Assembly: GCA_034620365.1 (NCBI GenBank)
Contig: JAQGEQ010000343.1
Coordinates: forward strand, 557,895 to 621,894
Direction of reading: 5' to 3'
DNA from: Pegea sp. RAD2-039
Taxonomy: Eukaryota; Chordata; Thaliacea; Salpida; Salpidae
Length of the DNA stretch: 64,000 bases
Part shown: positions 41,148-54,562 of the stretch, piece after piece
How positions within the stretch are numbered: the first letter of the stretch is position 1
Layout: each line of letters opens with the position of its first letter
Position numbers and translations under genes: made by a program
Notes under the pieces: generated by a model
The model's database searches: none
The model's input: the letters and a program-made list of their open reading frames with translations, nothing else
Told to the model about the DNA's origin: nothing

Positions 41148-42305
41148 GTTAGTGTTTTTTTTATCAAAATGTATAAATATTCAATGTTTTGTATATTCAA
41201 GTTTAAATTGAATTTCGTTTTTTTCTGGTTAATTTATTTTTGATATAATCTAATTTTTTTGTAACTATTTAGTAAAGTAATTTTTTCTATAATAAATATA
41301 TTATTAAAGTATATATATTATATATTAGTAAAGTATATTATTTTTTAATATTTTTAAAGTAACTTTAATATATTATTTTGTATTTTGAATCAGTTGTTTG
41401 TCAGAATTTCTAGTTGGATTTTTATATATTTGTACTTATAATATTATAAATTAGTTTATAAATTGTTTAAATTTATGTTTATTATATAAATTGTTTATTA
41501 TGAATTTTTTGTTGGTCTTTTTTGACTGATAAACATTTTTTTTTGATGTTTTTTATAATTTTTCTTACCAAATGAACTTTTTCATTTCAAATCTGCTAAA
41601 GATTTATATAATAAAAGTTTATTATGCTTCACAATTTGAAAAAAATATTATTGACTATTTATTATAACGTTAATCAAATATATCATCTATTTTCTTTGTT
41701 GAGAATTATATAATTTTTAAATTTGGTTTATGTTTTATGTATAGAAATTTTAAACTTTCCTTTTTTTTGTTATTTTGTATTAATCTCTAAAAAATATATT
41801 AAGATGTGTTTATAAATGTTCGATTTTGTGCTTTTATTCAAAATGTAATTGCATGCCATTTTATGAACATTTATAAACTCTTGAATTAAACTTCATAATT
41901 TTTTTATTCATAAATAAATTTCATAATTTTTCTTACTTTATGACCTTCATGAATTTTTAAATTTCACATCTGCTAAAGATTCATATTAACTTCTTGAATT
42001 AAGCATAAATTAATTTATTAAACTAATTTTCACTTCTTAGTAATGTTTGATAACTCCTTCTTGTAGAACAACTTTTAAACTTTTTAATCAACTTCAAAGT
42101 TTGAATTTGATTTTTATATTGTTGTGCTTATATTGCAGATCAACTTCAAAGTTTGAATTTGATTTTTATATTGTTGTGTTTGCTGATCAACTTCAAATTA
42201 CTTGAGATCCGATTAAGAATCCGTTATCTGATCTTTGAAAATTGAACAATTAACTTCAAATATTTATCAAAAGTTGGTTTTTTAGAAGCAAGATATAAAA
42301 ATTAC

Positions 42306-44422
42306 TTTTAATTGAGAAAAAAGAAGTCCAAGCTGCTCTTTCTCTTCATTTATAGTTTGTATATCTGAAAATTTCTTTGTATTTTCAGCAATTTTTTCTT
42401 CTAGTTTCACTTGTAAGCTTAAAATTTCTCTCTTACAAAAAATTATGCTTTACATAAAAGCAGATTTGATTTCTACCTTTTCATTTAATCTCTGCAATAT
42501 AAACTGTTTAGCTAAAATATTAAATCAATCACAAACCACTTATTTGAGATTGAAAAAAGTCTAACTTTCTATTTAATTATTTTATTATCTTTTCTTTGCC
42601 AACCATTTCACCTTCAACGCTAGATTTATTTTTATTCAACGAAGTTACCAAACCCTCAAGCTTTTGAAGTTCAATTTTAGAATTGGATAATTCAATTTCT
42701 ATATTATCCAAAGCATATATCAATTGTTTGTTCTGTTGAAAATAAAATAAGTCTTTTATAAATATCAAATAAGTGAAAATGTGATTTGAAAACCTGTTTT
42801 TCAAGCTCCTTAAGGCTATTAGATTCTTTTGAAATGGGAGTTTTTTTCAGTCTGGGCTAAGCAACCTGACTTACTGTTAAGTTTTCTTTAGAGTTGCTTC
42901 TTGATCTGATGTTATCAATTTCATTATTCTTTTCTTCCAGTTGAAAGTTGCATACCTTGATTTTATTATTCAAATCATTTATAATGATTAAAAATCAAAA
43001 AAAGTTGAAATAGAAAAGAAGAAAAATTTTGAAAACTGATTCCTACATTGTAGTTTGTTTTGTTGTTCCAAAACGTTACCTTCATGCTCTCTTATATCTT
43101 TTATCTTATATTCTTTTCTTCCAATTTCAAAGAAATAAATAAGAGATGTTATCTGTCGAACATCGATATCCACTTGATTCAGTCGCATCCACGTGACACA
43201 TCTCATCAGGAGCACATACGTCATTAATGACGTCACAAATCGGTTGACATTTATTTCCCTTATAACCTTTGGGGCAAATACATTCTGGAGCCCGCGTGAA
43301 ATGGGGCGTGAGAACGATTCGCTTTTGTGACGTCACAGGTAGCTCATTTGAAGTGTTTCCTAATTTGATGACTGACAAACATTTTACAGCACATGACGTC
43401 AATTTACATTCAGTACCGATGACGTCACGAACGATGACGTCTACTTACTTAAGTCCTTGAGACTTAACTTCATCATCTTCTCCACAATCTTCCTGCCAAG
43501 ACCTTCACTTTTTTCCACCATTTCCTATAAACAGAATTCGATATTCAAACTCGAAAACCAACTAACCGTTTTTCATCTTCAACTTTATCGATTTTTTGCG
43601 ACAATCTCTTATTTTGAACTTCTAACTCTTTCTTCTCATCGAGCAACTCTAAGCTACAGAATAAGTCAACTTCAAATTGATCTCTTTAACTTCTCACTTT
43701 TTAGAAGTTAATTTTTCATAAGAAACTTGGAGTTTGGCGCTGAGAGCAGGAGATGTTATCCGTCGATTCATGTCTTTCATCTTTGCTTCGTTTGCCTGAA
43801 ATGTTTTAAAGGAATGAAGATTAGTTTGTAATTATGTAGAATCACTCTCAAATATAGAATTATTTGTGTCTCAGAAGAAATGAATTTCGTTTTAAGTAAC
43901 AATTTCGTTTTATGCTTGATCATCAATAAAATTAGATGAAATCAAATCTACTTTTTCCATCGATTGAAAGTTATATTAAAAACTGAATTTGATAAAAACG
44001 TCAAACTATCTGAAATTTGATGAAAATTAAACTTGATGATTTTCTTTTTAACATATTTTGTAGAATGAAGATTATCATGAAAAAATACAAGCTTAAATAT
44101 AAAGAAAAAATTAAACTCTTAATATCAACAGACCTCTACAAGTGTTTGTTGGTCTTCTATGATCTGATCAACTAGGTTCTTTTGGTTGATTAATCTAAAA
44201 TATAAACAAATTAATAATAATTGAGAATAAATATAAATATGACTTCTTTGTTGATAACTGCGGTGTTAGCAAGCATTTTTTCAATCACTGGTGCTAATGG
44301 TATATCCACATCACAACTTTCACCTTTAAATATTCAAATAATTAAATTTCAGATAAACTAGAAATTTAAAACTTTGTATTTTCACCTGGTGGTGCTAGTG
44401 GTTCATGAGAATATATATCCAT
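42306..44422 (-). pseudogene. coiled-coil gene fragment, unit 2
   Basis: Starts MDIYSHEPLAPPG and keeps the extra T that puts IEKMLANTAVINKE in frame with INQKNLVDQ. The GAG that is TAG in unit 1 is intact. The LELLDEKK exon ends in a phase that does not match the next exon, so full-length splicing is doubtful; the 3' end of the gene is missing. Confidence 0.65.
43144..43443 (-). pseudogene. EGF-like exon, unit 2
   Basis: Same EGF-like frame, with CAGKC changed to CAVKC and a few other substitutions. All cysteines are kept. Confidence 0.55.
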
Positions 44423-44525
44423 GTTGCCGAGTTTGTTTATAAAAATGTAACTGTTATCAAAAACCTATCTGTAAACAAACAAGTTTAAATAATACTCAGA
44501 ATTAAGATGCATATGTAGCCATATC

Positions 44526-44810
44526 AGTAAACAAGTTCCTCGATATGAGAGCCAAGAAGACTTCATAAATGATGACTTCAAGATGCCTGATTCAAATTCA
44601 AGGTCTTACTCCTCTTTACTTGGAGCAGAAATCGATTCTTCAATCCCCACTCCTGGAAGAGTGAGGAAGACTCGATTTCATCCAGACATGTATCTTCCAC
44701 CAGCTCTAAATCCTACTGATGAAGTTGCCAACAAATCATATCGCTCTGATGATCATTATGATGTAAGCAACCAATTAATGATGTCCTCATTGTCAGATTT
44801 GGAAGAATAA
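44526..44810 (+). pseudogene. intact terminal-exon copy, unit 3
   Basis: Open frame from SKQVPRYESQEDF through MPDSNSRSYSSLLGAE to SLSDLEE. No upstream exons of the gene lie before it. Confidence 0.7.
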
Positions 44811-46054
44811 CATTCCCTTTCACTTTATTTTTATCTTTTTGTTTTTATTTTTCTGTTTTGTTTATTCACAACGCTGCTGCTTCAATCCAAAAGTTAGATA
44901 AAGAATTAATACATTGAAGGATACCCCTGTCACTGTGATGTCGTTGACATCAAATAGTTAGTCAAAACAGATACTAAAATAATTCTCAATTAGTGCCTTT
45001 TAGTAATCAGCAACAAAAACAGTTTCTGAAAATAAGCAGAGACTTTATACTTGGATTTAGAAGATCTAAACAATGCGATGTATAATTGTCAAAGTTTAAA
45101 AGTTTTATAAATAAAGATTTTGCAACAATTATGGTTTATGATGTTTTTGAATTATTATAACTTATATTGAGAATTTTGAACAAAATTTAATTGGTGTTTA
45201 AAATTGTAAAAATTAGAAAACTTCTGAATAATTTTGATAAGATTTTGAATATTCTAAAACAGATAGACTTTCGTTAACATTTGTCAACTTGTAAGCAAAC
45301 AAATGATACTGAAACAAAACAAAAAACTTGTTTAAGGAATAATTTTTGATTAAGACTTGCTTAGTATATTTACAATTTGTTTTATTTCATCATTAAATGC
45401 ATCAAAACATTTTAACTTGAAAGTTTAAGATAACTTGTTTAACACACAAAAAATAATCGAAAATAATTTGTAAAATGTAAAATTTTCAACAACAATAATT
45501 TTAAACTTTCTTTTTGCTGAAAAGTTGTAAGTTATTATAGTTAACGACGTTTTTCAATAATTATAATAATATATAGTTAACATGAATATGTCAAAAACGA
45601 TTTATTATCTTTTAAATCTGTTCAGACGTTAGTACAAAAACTATACTCATTACGTACTTATAAAAAAGTTTTCACTTTTTAATTGTACTTCTTTTAAAAA
45701 TTTCCTTATTTATTAGGAAACTAAAGTGGGTCAACAAAACTCTTAACCGATATAATATCAAATTTTGACAACTTTTATAGAAGCAATAAAGTTTTTAGTC
45801 ACTATATTATGTTGTTAAGTATATCAATTGATGTTAGAAGGCATTACTAATTTCATAAAAAAAATGAATGAAATAAAAATCTATTTTTTAACTTCTTATC
45901 AATTTGAAAATGAATTTCAAAAATCTTTTGTATAAAAGAATGACTTTTTGAGAAAACATTGATCATGTTTTGAACAACTAAAGACTTTTATTTTGGTCAT
46001 AACTATATTAGTCTATTTCTTCTTCTTCCGATTATTTAGATAAACTCACTGACT

Positions 46055-46368
46055 AAGTTTATTTATTTCAATAAATGCGAAGGAGGGTACCTGAAAAGAG
46101 TACCTCTCGCTAATGCACATTCTCACAAATAACTTCTATTTAGCCCAAAATATAGAAAGTAAAAGATGTAACACATAGTATTTCGATATCACTCAAAGCA
46201 TATAACAGTAAACAATCACATGGAATGTTAATAATATGAAAACAAGAAAAAAACACAGTTTAGAAATGACAGTGTTGGCAATATTATAACGATTCAACTT
46301 CTGCTTGAACAATGCGAGTGACTTCGATATGGCAATGTCTGATGGCGGCTGATTCCATGTATTAATTG
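46055..46368 (-). mobile_element. LINE 3' end, unit 3
   Basis: Copy of the truncated LINE; shares GGTCATAAC and an extra TTC triplet just upstream with unit 5. Confidence 0.7.
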
Positions 46369-47233
46369 TACGGTATTAATTAATTTACACACAAATTTTT
46401 GTCGATAATTTTTTTCCGATAAATTTTATCTATATTTGATATCGTGTTATTATCAAAATGTAATTTTAGCTCTAAGCATAAATCTATTAAATTATTCTCT
46501 TTGAGAAGAATCAGTTCTTTTTCAATCCTTGGTTCATTCTGATACATTTTTCATCTTGTTATACATCTTGTCATTTCAAACCTATTTACAGTAAAGCTTA
46601 ATATTGATTTTATTATATTACGCATTCAAATAATTATTTATCTATTCAAAACGCTACTGCGCATGAGAAATCTAACAGCTATTTATTATAAGAACAGCAA
46701 TAAGCTGTACTGTTGCTTATTTAGCAAGTCGTTAAAAGAGTTCTAAATCTTTCCAGTAGAATATTGTTTAGTTATCATAAACCAACGATTTCCAACAAAG
46801 ACTCTTTTTGAGTTTTGCTGCTTGTTTTTAGATTAAAACTCGAAATAGTTTTTCTGTGCTACGATTTTAACAAATATTTTTTAGGTTGTAATGATCTAAT
46901 TGTATCGCATATCTATTAATGAATATTTTTCGAATAAATATAGATATCATCAAACTAATTAAATGTTAAACATCTCTTATCACTCCTTAAAAGTGTGAAT
47001 TATTGAACGAGAACAATCGTTCTTTCAAATAATCGATTAAAATAGAAAATTTTTAAGCAAAATAAATGACCTGATTTTATTTTTGAATCGTATATTATTG
47101 TATTAAATATTCTTAATATAAAAAATAATAACTTAACCGCTTACGTAGTTTCAAACAAGCATAAGTTCACTTTCACGTTACTACACTAGTCCTTTTGAAG
47201 TATAATTCTCTAAGTTGTCATCATCTTTTAGCG

Positions 47234-47313
47234 ATGGGTTTCGTGGATCTGAAAAGTGAATCTGGTATTAAGCAATTAAATAGCTTTTTGGAAAGCAAAA
47301 GCTACATTGACGG
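47234..47313 (+). pseudogene. EF1-beta first coding exon, unit 3
   Basis: Reads MGFVDLKSESG: the conserved Gly of MGFGDLKS is Val. The same change is in unit 4. Confidence 0.8.
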
Positions 47314-48553
47314 GTTAGTGTTTTTTTTATCAGAATGTATAAATATTCAATGTTTTGTATATTCAAGTTTAAATTGAAATTCGGATTTTTCTGGTTAATT
47401 TATTTTTGATATAATCTAATTTTTTTGTAACTATTTAGTAAAGTAATTTTTTCTATAATAAATATATTATTAAAGTATATATATTATATATTAATGTATA
47501 TATATTATATACTATTAAAATATATTAGTAAAGTATATTATTTTTAATATTTTTAAAGTAACTTTAATATATTATTTTGTATTTTGAATCAGTTGTTTGT
47601 CAGAATTTCTAGTTGGATTTTTATATATTTGTACTTATAATATTATAAATTAGTTAATAAATTGTTTAAATTTATGTTTATTATATAAATTGTTTGATAT
47701 GAATTTTTTGTTGGTCTTTTTTGACTGGTAAACATTTTTTTTTGATGTTTTTTATAATTTTTCTTACCAAATGAACTTTTTCATTTCAAATCTGCTAAAG
47801 ATTTATATAATAAAAGTTTATTATGCTTCACAATTTGAAAAAAATATTATTGACTATTTATTATAACTTTAATCAAAAATATCATCTATTTTCTTTGTTG
47901 AGAATTATATAATTTTTAAATTTGGTTTATGTTTTATGTATAGAAATTTTAAACTTTCCTTTTTTTTGTTATTTTGTATTAATCTCTAAAAAATATATTA
48001 AGATGTGTTTATAAATGTTTGATTTTGTGCTTTTATTCAAAATGTAATTGCATGCCATTTTATAAACATTTATAAACTCTTGAATTAAACTTCATAATTT
48101 TTTTATTCATAAATAAATTTTATAATTTTTCTTACTTTATGACCTTCATGAATTTTTAAATTTCACATCTGCTAAAGATTCATATTAACTTCTTGAATTA
48201 AGCATAAATTAATTTATTAAACTAATTTTCACTTCTTAGTAATGTTTGATAACTCCTTGTAGAACAACTTTTAAACTTTTTAATTAACTTCAAAGTTTGA
48301 ATTTGATTTTTATATTGTTGTGCTTATATTGCAGATCAACTTCAAAGTTTGAATTTGATTTTTATATTGTTGTGCTTATATTGCAGATCAACTTCAAAGT
48401 TTGAATTTGATTTTTATATTGTTGTGTTTGCTGATCAACTTCAAATTACTTGAGATCCGATTAAGAATCCGTTATCCGATCTTTGAAAATTGAACAATTA
48501 ACTTCAAATATTTATCAAAAGTTGGTTTTTTAGAAGCAAGATATAAAAATTAC

Positions 48554-50663
48554 TTTTAATTGAGAAAAAAGAAGTCCAAGCTGCTCTTTTTCTTCATTTA
48601 TAGTTTGTATATCTGAAAATTTCTTTGTATTTTCAGCAATTTTTTCTTCTAGTTTCACTTGTAAGCTTAAAATTTCTCTCTTACAAAAAATTATGCTTTA
48701 CATAAAAGCAGATTTGATTTCTACCTTTTTATTTAATCTCTGCAATATAAACTGTTTAGCTAAAATATTAAATCAATCACAAACCACTTATTTGAGATTG
48801 AAAAAAGTCTAACTTTCTATTTAATTATTTTATTATCTTTTCTTTGCCAACCATTTCACCTTCAAAGATAGATTTATTTTTATTCAACAAAGTTACAACA
48901 CCCTCAAGCTTTTGAAGTTCAATTTTAGAATTGAATAATTAAATTTCTATATTATTCAAAGCATATATCAATTGTTTGTTCTGTTGAAAATAAAATAAGT
49001 CTTTTATAAATATCAAATAAGTGAAAATGTGATTTGAAAACCTGTTTTTCAAGCTCCTTAAGGCTATTAGATTCTTTTGAAATGGGAGTTTTTTTCAGTC
49101 TAGGCTAAGCAACTTGACTTACTGTTAAGTTTTCTTTAGAGTTGCTTCTTGATCTGATGTTATCAATTTCATTATTCTTTTCTTCCAGTTGAAAGTTGCA
49201 TACCTTGATTTTATTATTCAAATCATTTATAATGATTAAAAATCAAAAAAAGTTGAAATAGAAAAGAAGAAAAATTTTGAAAACTGATTCCTACATTGTA
49301 GTTTGTTGTGTTGTTCCAAAACGTTACCTTCATGCTCTCTTATATCTTTTATCTTATATTCTTTTCTTCCAATTTCAAAGAAATAAATAAGAGATGTTAT
49401 CTGTCGAACATCGATATCCACTTGATTCAGTCGCATCCACGTGACACATCTCATCAGGAGCACATACGTCATTAATGACGTCACAAATCGGTTGACATTT
49501 ATTTCCCTTATAACCTTTGGGGCAAATACATTCTGGAGCTCGTGTGAAATGGGGCGTGAGAACGCTTCGCTTTTGTGACGTCACAGGTAGCTCATTTGAA
49601 GTGTTTCCTAATTTGATGACTGACAAACATTTTCCAGCACATGACGTCAATTTACATTCAGTACCGATGACGTCACGAACGATGACGTCTACTTAAGTCC
49701 TTGAGACTTAACTTCATCATCTTCTCCACAATCTTCCTGCCAAGACCTTCACTTTTTTCCACCATTTCCTACAAACAGAATTCGATATTCAAACTCGAAA
49801 ACCAACTAACCGTTTTTCATCTTTAACTTTATCGATTTTTTGCGACAATCTCTTATTTTGAACTTCTAACTCTTTCTTCTCATCGAGCAACTCTAAGCTA
49901 CAGAATAAGTCAACTTCAAATTGATCTCTTTAACTTCTCACTTTTTAGAAGTTAATTTTTCATAAGAAACTTGGAGTTGTTTGGCGCTGAGAGCAGGAGA
50001 TGTTATCCGTCGATTCATGTCTTTCATCTTTGCTTCGTTTGCCTGAAATGTTTTAAAGGAATGAAGATTAGTTTGTAATGATGTAGAATCACTCTCAAAT
50101 ATAGAATTATTTGTGTCTCAGAAGAAATGAATTTAGTTTTAAGTAACAATTTCGTTTTATGCTTGATCATCAATAAAATCAGATGAAATCAAATCTACTT
50201 TTTCCATCGATTGAAAGTTATATTAAAAACTGAATTTGATAAAAACCTCAAACTATCTGAAATTTGATGAAAATTAAACTTGATGATTTTCTTTTTAACA
50301 TATTTTGTAGAATGAAGATTATCATGAAAAAATACAAGCTTAAATATAAAGAAAAAATTAAACTCTTAATATCAACAGACCTCTACAAGTGTTTGTTGGT
50401 CTTCTATGATCTGATCAACTAGGTTCTTTTGGTTGATTAATCTAAAATATAAACAAATTAATAATAATTGAGAATAAATATGACTTCTTTGTTGATAACT
50501 GCGGTGTTAGCAAGCATTTTTTCAATCACTGGTGCCAATGGTATATCCACATCACAACTTTCACCTTTAAATATTCAAATAATTAAATTTCAGATAAACT
50601 AGAAATTTAAAACTTTGTATTTTCACCTGGTGGTGCTAGTGGTTCATGAGAATATATATCCAT
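48554..50663 (-). pseudogene. coiled-coil gene fragment, unit 3
   Basis: As unit 2. The NKQLIYALNN exon is damaged (AATTAAATT near 48935 gives a stop), so its frame is not open as in the other units. Confidence 0.6.
49392..49691 (-). pseudogene. EGF-like exon, unit 3
   Basis: EGF-like frame with all cysteines kept. The duplicated TACT before the exon (ACTTACTTAAG) is single here (ACTTAAG), as in unit 4. Confidence 0.55.
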
Positions 50664-50766
50664 GTTGCCGAGTTTGTTTATAAAAATGTAACTGTAATCA
50701 AAAACCTATCTCTAAACAAACAAGTTTAAATAATACTCAGAATTAAGATGCATATGTAGCCATATC

Positions 50767-51041
50767 AGTAAACAAGTTCCTCGATATGAAAGCCAAGAAG
50801 ACTTCATAAATGATGACTTCAAGATGCCTGATTCAAATTCAAGGTCTTACTCCTCTTTAGTTGGAGCAGAAATCGATTCTTCAATCCCAACTCCTGGAAG
50901 ACTCGATTTCATCCAGACATGTATCTTCCACCAGCTCTAAATCCTACTGATGAAGTTGCCAACAAATCGTATCGCTCTGATGATCATTATGATGTAAGCA
51001 ACCAATTAATGATGTCCTCATTGTCAGATTTGGAAGAATAA
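50767..51041 (+). pseudogene. terminal-exon copy with 10-bp deletion, unit 4
   Basis: The same 10-base deletion and SSLVGAE variant as unit 2. YESQ reads TATGAAAGC here, as in unit 6. Confidence 0.75.
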
Positions 51042-52371
51042 CATTCCCTTTCACTTTATTTTTATCTTTTTGTTTTTATTTTTTTATTTTTCTGTTTTGT
51101 TTATTCACAACGCTGCTGCTTCAATCCAAAAGTTAGATAAAGATTAAATACATTGAAGGATACCCCTGTCACTGTGATGTCGTTGACATCAAATAGTTAG
51201 TCAAAACAGATACTAAAATAATTCTCAATTAGTGCCTTTTAGTAATCAGCAACAAAAACAGTTTCTGAAAATAAGCAGAGACTTTATACTTGGATTTAGA
51301 AGATCTAAACAATGCGATGTATAATTGTCAAAGTTTAAAAGTTTTATAAATAAAGATTTTGCAACAATTATGGTTTATGATGTTTTTGAATTATTATAAC
51401 TTAGATTGAGAATTTTGAACAAAATTTAATTGGTGTTTAAAATTGTAAAAATTAGAAAACTTCTGAATAATTTTGATAAGATTTTGAATATTCTAAAACA
51501 GATAGACTTTCGTTAACATTTGTCAACTTGTAAGCAAACAAATGATACTGAAACAAAACAAAAAACTTGTTTAAGGAATAATTTTTGATTAAGACTTGCT
51601 TAGTATATTTACAATTTGTTTTATTTCATCTTTAAATAAATCAAAATATTATAACTTGAAAGTTTAAGATAACTTGTTTAACACACAAAAAATAATCGAA
51701 AATAATTTGTAAAATGCTGTAGCAGAACTTTCAACATCTAATGCTCAAATATATTTGTAATATTTGCATAACCACATTAAACAAATCACAGATGTTATTA
51801 CATAATTTCAACAATAATTTTAAACTTTCTTTTTGCTGAAAAGTTGTAAGTTATTATAGTTAACGACGTTTTTCAATAATTATAATAATATGTAGTTAAC
51901 ATGAATATGTCAAAAACGATTTATTATCTTTTAAATCTGTTCAGACGTTAGTACAAAAACTATACTCATTACGTACTTATAAAAAACTTTTCACTTTTTA
52001 ATTGTACTTCTTTAAAAAATTTCCTTATTTATTAGGAAACTAAAGTGGGTCAACAAAACTCCTAACCGATATAATATCAAATTTTGACAACTTTTATAGA
52101 AGCAATAAAGTTTTTAGTCACTATATTATGTTGTTAAGTATATCAATTGATGTTAGAAGGCATTACTAATTTCATAAAAAAAATGAATGAAATAAAAATC
52201 TATTTTTTAACTTCTTATCAATTTGAAAATGAATTTCAAAAATCTTTTGTATAAAAGAATGAATTTTTGAGAAAACATTGATCATGTTTTGAACAACTAA
52301 AGACTTTTATTTTGGTCACAACTATATTAGTCTATTTCTTCTTCCGATTATTTAGATAAACTCACTTACTA

Positions 52372-52685
52372 AGTTTATTTATTTCAATAAATGCGAAGGA
52401 GGGTACCTGAAAAGAGTACCTCTCGCTAATGCACATTCTCACAAATAACTTCTATTTAGCCCAAAATATAGAAAGTAAAAGATGTAACACATAGTATTTC
52501 GATATCACTCAAAGCATATAACAGTGAACAATTATATGGGATGTTAATAATATGAAAACAAGAAAAAAAACACAGTTTAGAAATGACAGTGTTGGCAATA
52601 TTATAACGGTTCAACTTCTGCTTGAACAATGCGAGTGACTTCGATATGGCAATGTTTGATGGCGGCTGATTCAATGTATTAATTG
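52372..52685 (-). mobile_element. LINE 3' end, unit 4
   Basis: Copy of the truncated LINE; WNQLPSD has become NQPPSN through point changes. Confidence 0.7.
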
Positions 52686-53551
52686 TACGGTATTAATTAA
52701 TTTACACACAAATTTTTGTCGATAATTTTTTTCCGATAAATTTTATCTATATTTGATATCGTGTTATTATCAAAATGTAATTTTAGCTCTAAGCATAAAT
52801 CTATTAAATTATTCTCTTTAAGAAGAATCAGTTTTTTTTTCAATCCTTGGTTCATTCTGATACATTTTTCATCTTGTTATACATCTTGTCATATCAAACC
52901 TATTTACAGTGAAGCTTAATATTGATTTTATTATATTACGCATTCAAATAATTATTTATCTATTCAAAAAGCTACTGCGCATGAGAAATCTAACAGCTAT
53001 TTATTATAAGAACAGCAATAAGCTGTACTGTTGCTTATTTAGCAAGTCGTTAAAAGAGTTCTAAATCTTTCCAGTAGAATATTGTTTAGTTATCATAAAC
53101 CAACGATTTCCAACAAAGACTCTTTTTGAGTTTTGCTGCTTGTTTTTAGATTAAAACTCGAAATAGTTTTTCTGTGCTACGATTTTAACAAATATTTTTT
53201 AGGTTGTAATGATCTAATTGTATCGCGTATGTATTAATGAATATTTTTCGAATAAATATAGATATCATCAAGCTAATTAAATGTTAAACATCTCTTATCA
53301 CTCCTTAAAAGTGTGAATTATTGAACGAGAACAATCGTTCTTTCAAATAATCGATTAAAATAGAAAATTTTTAAGCAAAATAAATGACCTGATTTTATTT
53401 TTGAATCGTATATTATTGTATTAAATATTCTTAATTTAAAAAATAATAACTTAACCGCTTACGTAGTTTCAAACAAGCATAAGTTCACTTACACTTTACT
53501 ACACTAGTCCTTTTGAAGTATAATTCTCTAAGTTGTCATCATCTTTTAGCG

Positions 53552-53631
53552 ATGGGTTTCGTGGATCTGAAAAGTGAATCTGGTATTAAGCAATTAAATA
53601 GCTTTTTGGAAAGCAAAAGCTACATTGACGG
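53552..53631 (+). pseudogene. EF1-beta first coding exon, unit 4
   Basis: Reads MGFVDLKSESG, as unit 3. Confidence 0.8.
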
Positions 53632-54562
53632 GTTAGTGTTTTTTTTATCAAAATGTATAAATATTCAATGTTTTGTATATTCAAGTTTAAATTGAAATTC
53701 GGATTTTTCTGGTTAATTTATTTTTGATATAATCTAATTTTTTTGTAACTATTTAGTAAAGTAATTTTTTCTATAATAAATATATTATTAAAGTAAAGTA
53801 TATATATTTTATATTAATGTATATATATTATATACTATTAAAATATATTAGTAAAGTATATTATTTTTTAATATTTTTAAAGTAACTTTAATAAATTATT
53901 TTGTATTTTGAATCAGTTGTTTGTCAGAATTTCTAGTTGGATTTTTATATATTTGTACTTATAATATTATAAATTAGTTAATAAATTGTTTAAATTTATA
54001 TTTATTATATAAATTGTTTAATATGAATTTTTTGTTGGTCTTTTTTGACTGATAAACATTTTTTTTAATTTTAATTGTATATATATTATTTTATTCAAAA
54101 TGTAATTGCATGCCATTTTATAAACATTTATAAACTCTAGAATTAAACTTCATAATTTTTTTATTCATAAATAAATTTTATAATTTTTCTTACTTTATGA
54201 CCTTCATGAATTTTTAAATTTCACATCTGCTAAAGATTCATATTAACTTCTTGAATTAAGCATAAATTAATTTATTAAACTAATTTTCACTTCTTAGTAA
54301 TGTTTGATAACTCCTTCTTGTAGAACAACTTTTAAACTTTTTAATCAACTTCAAAGTTTGAATTTGATTTTTATATTGTTGTGCTTATATTGCAGATCAA
54401 CTTCAAAGTTTGAATTTGATTTTTATATTGTTGTGTTTGCTGATCAACTTCAAATTACTTGAGATCCGATTAAGAATCCGTTATCTGATCTTTGAAAATT
54501 GAACAATTAACTTCAAATATTTATCAAAAGTTGGTTTTTTAGAAGCAAGATATAAAAATTAC

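Larger units (their letters stand above)
38282..44523. repeat. 6-kb tandem unit 2
   Basis: Complete unit of 6242 bases, about 97-98% like unit 1 by eye where aligned. It has the long AT-rich part after the EF1-beta exon that unit 1 lacks. Confidence 0.93.
44524..50764. repeat. 6-kb tandem unit 3
   Basis: Complete unit of 6241 bases. Private deletion of about 60-70 bases near 45475. The 52-base GATCAACTTCAAAGTTTG block is present three times (about 48285-48440) instead of twice. Confidence 0.93.
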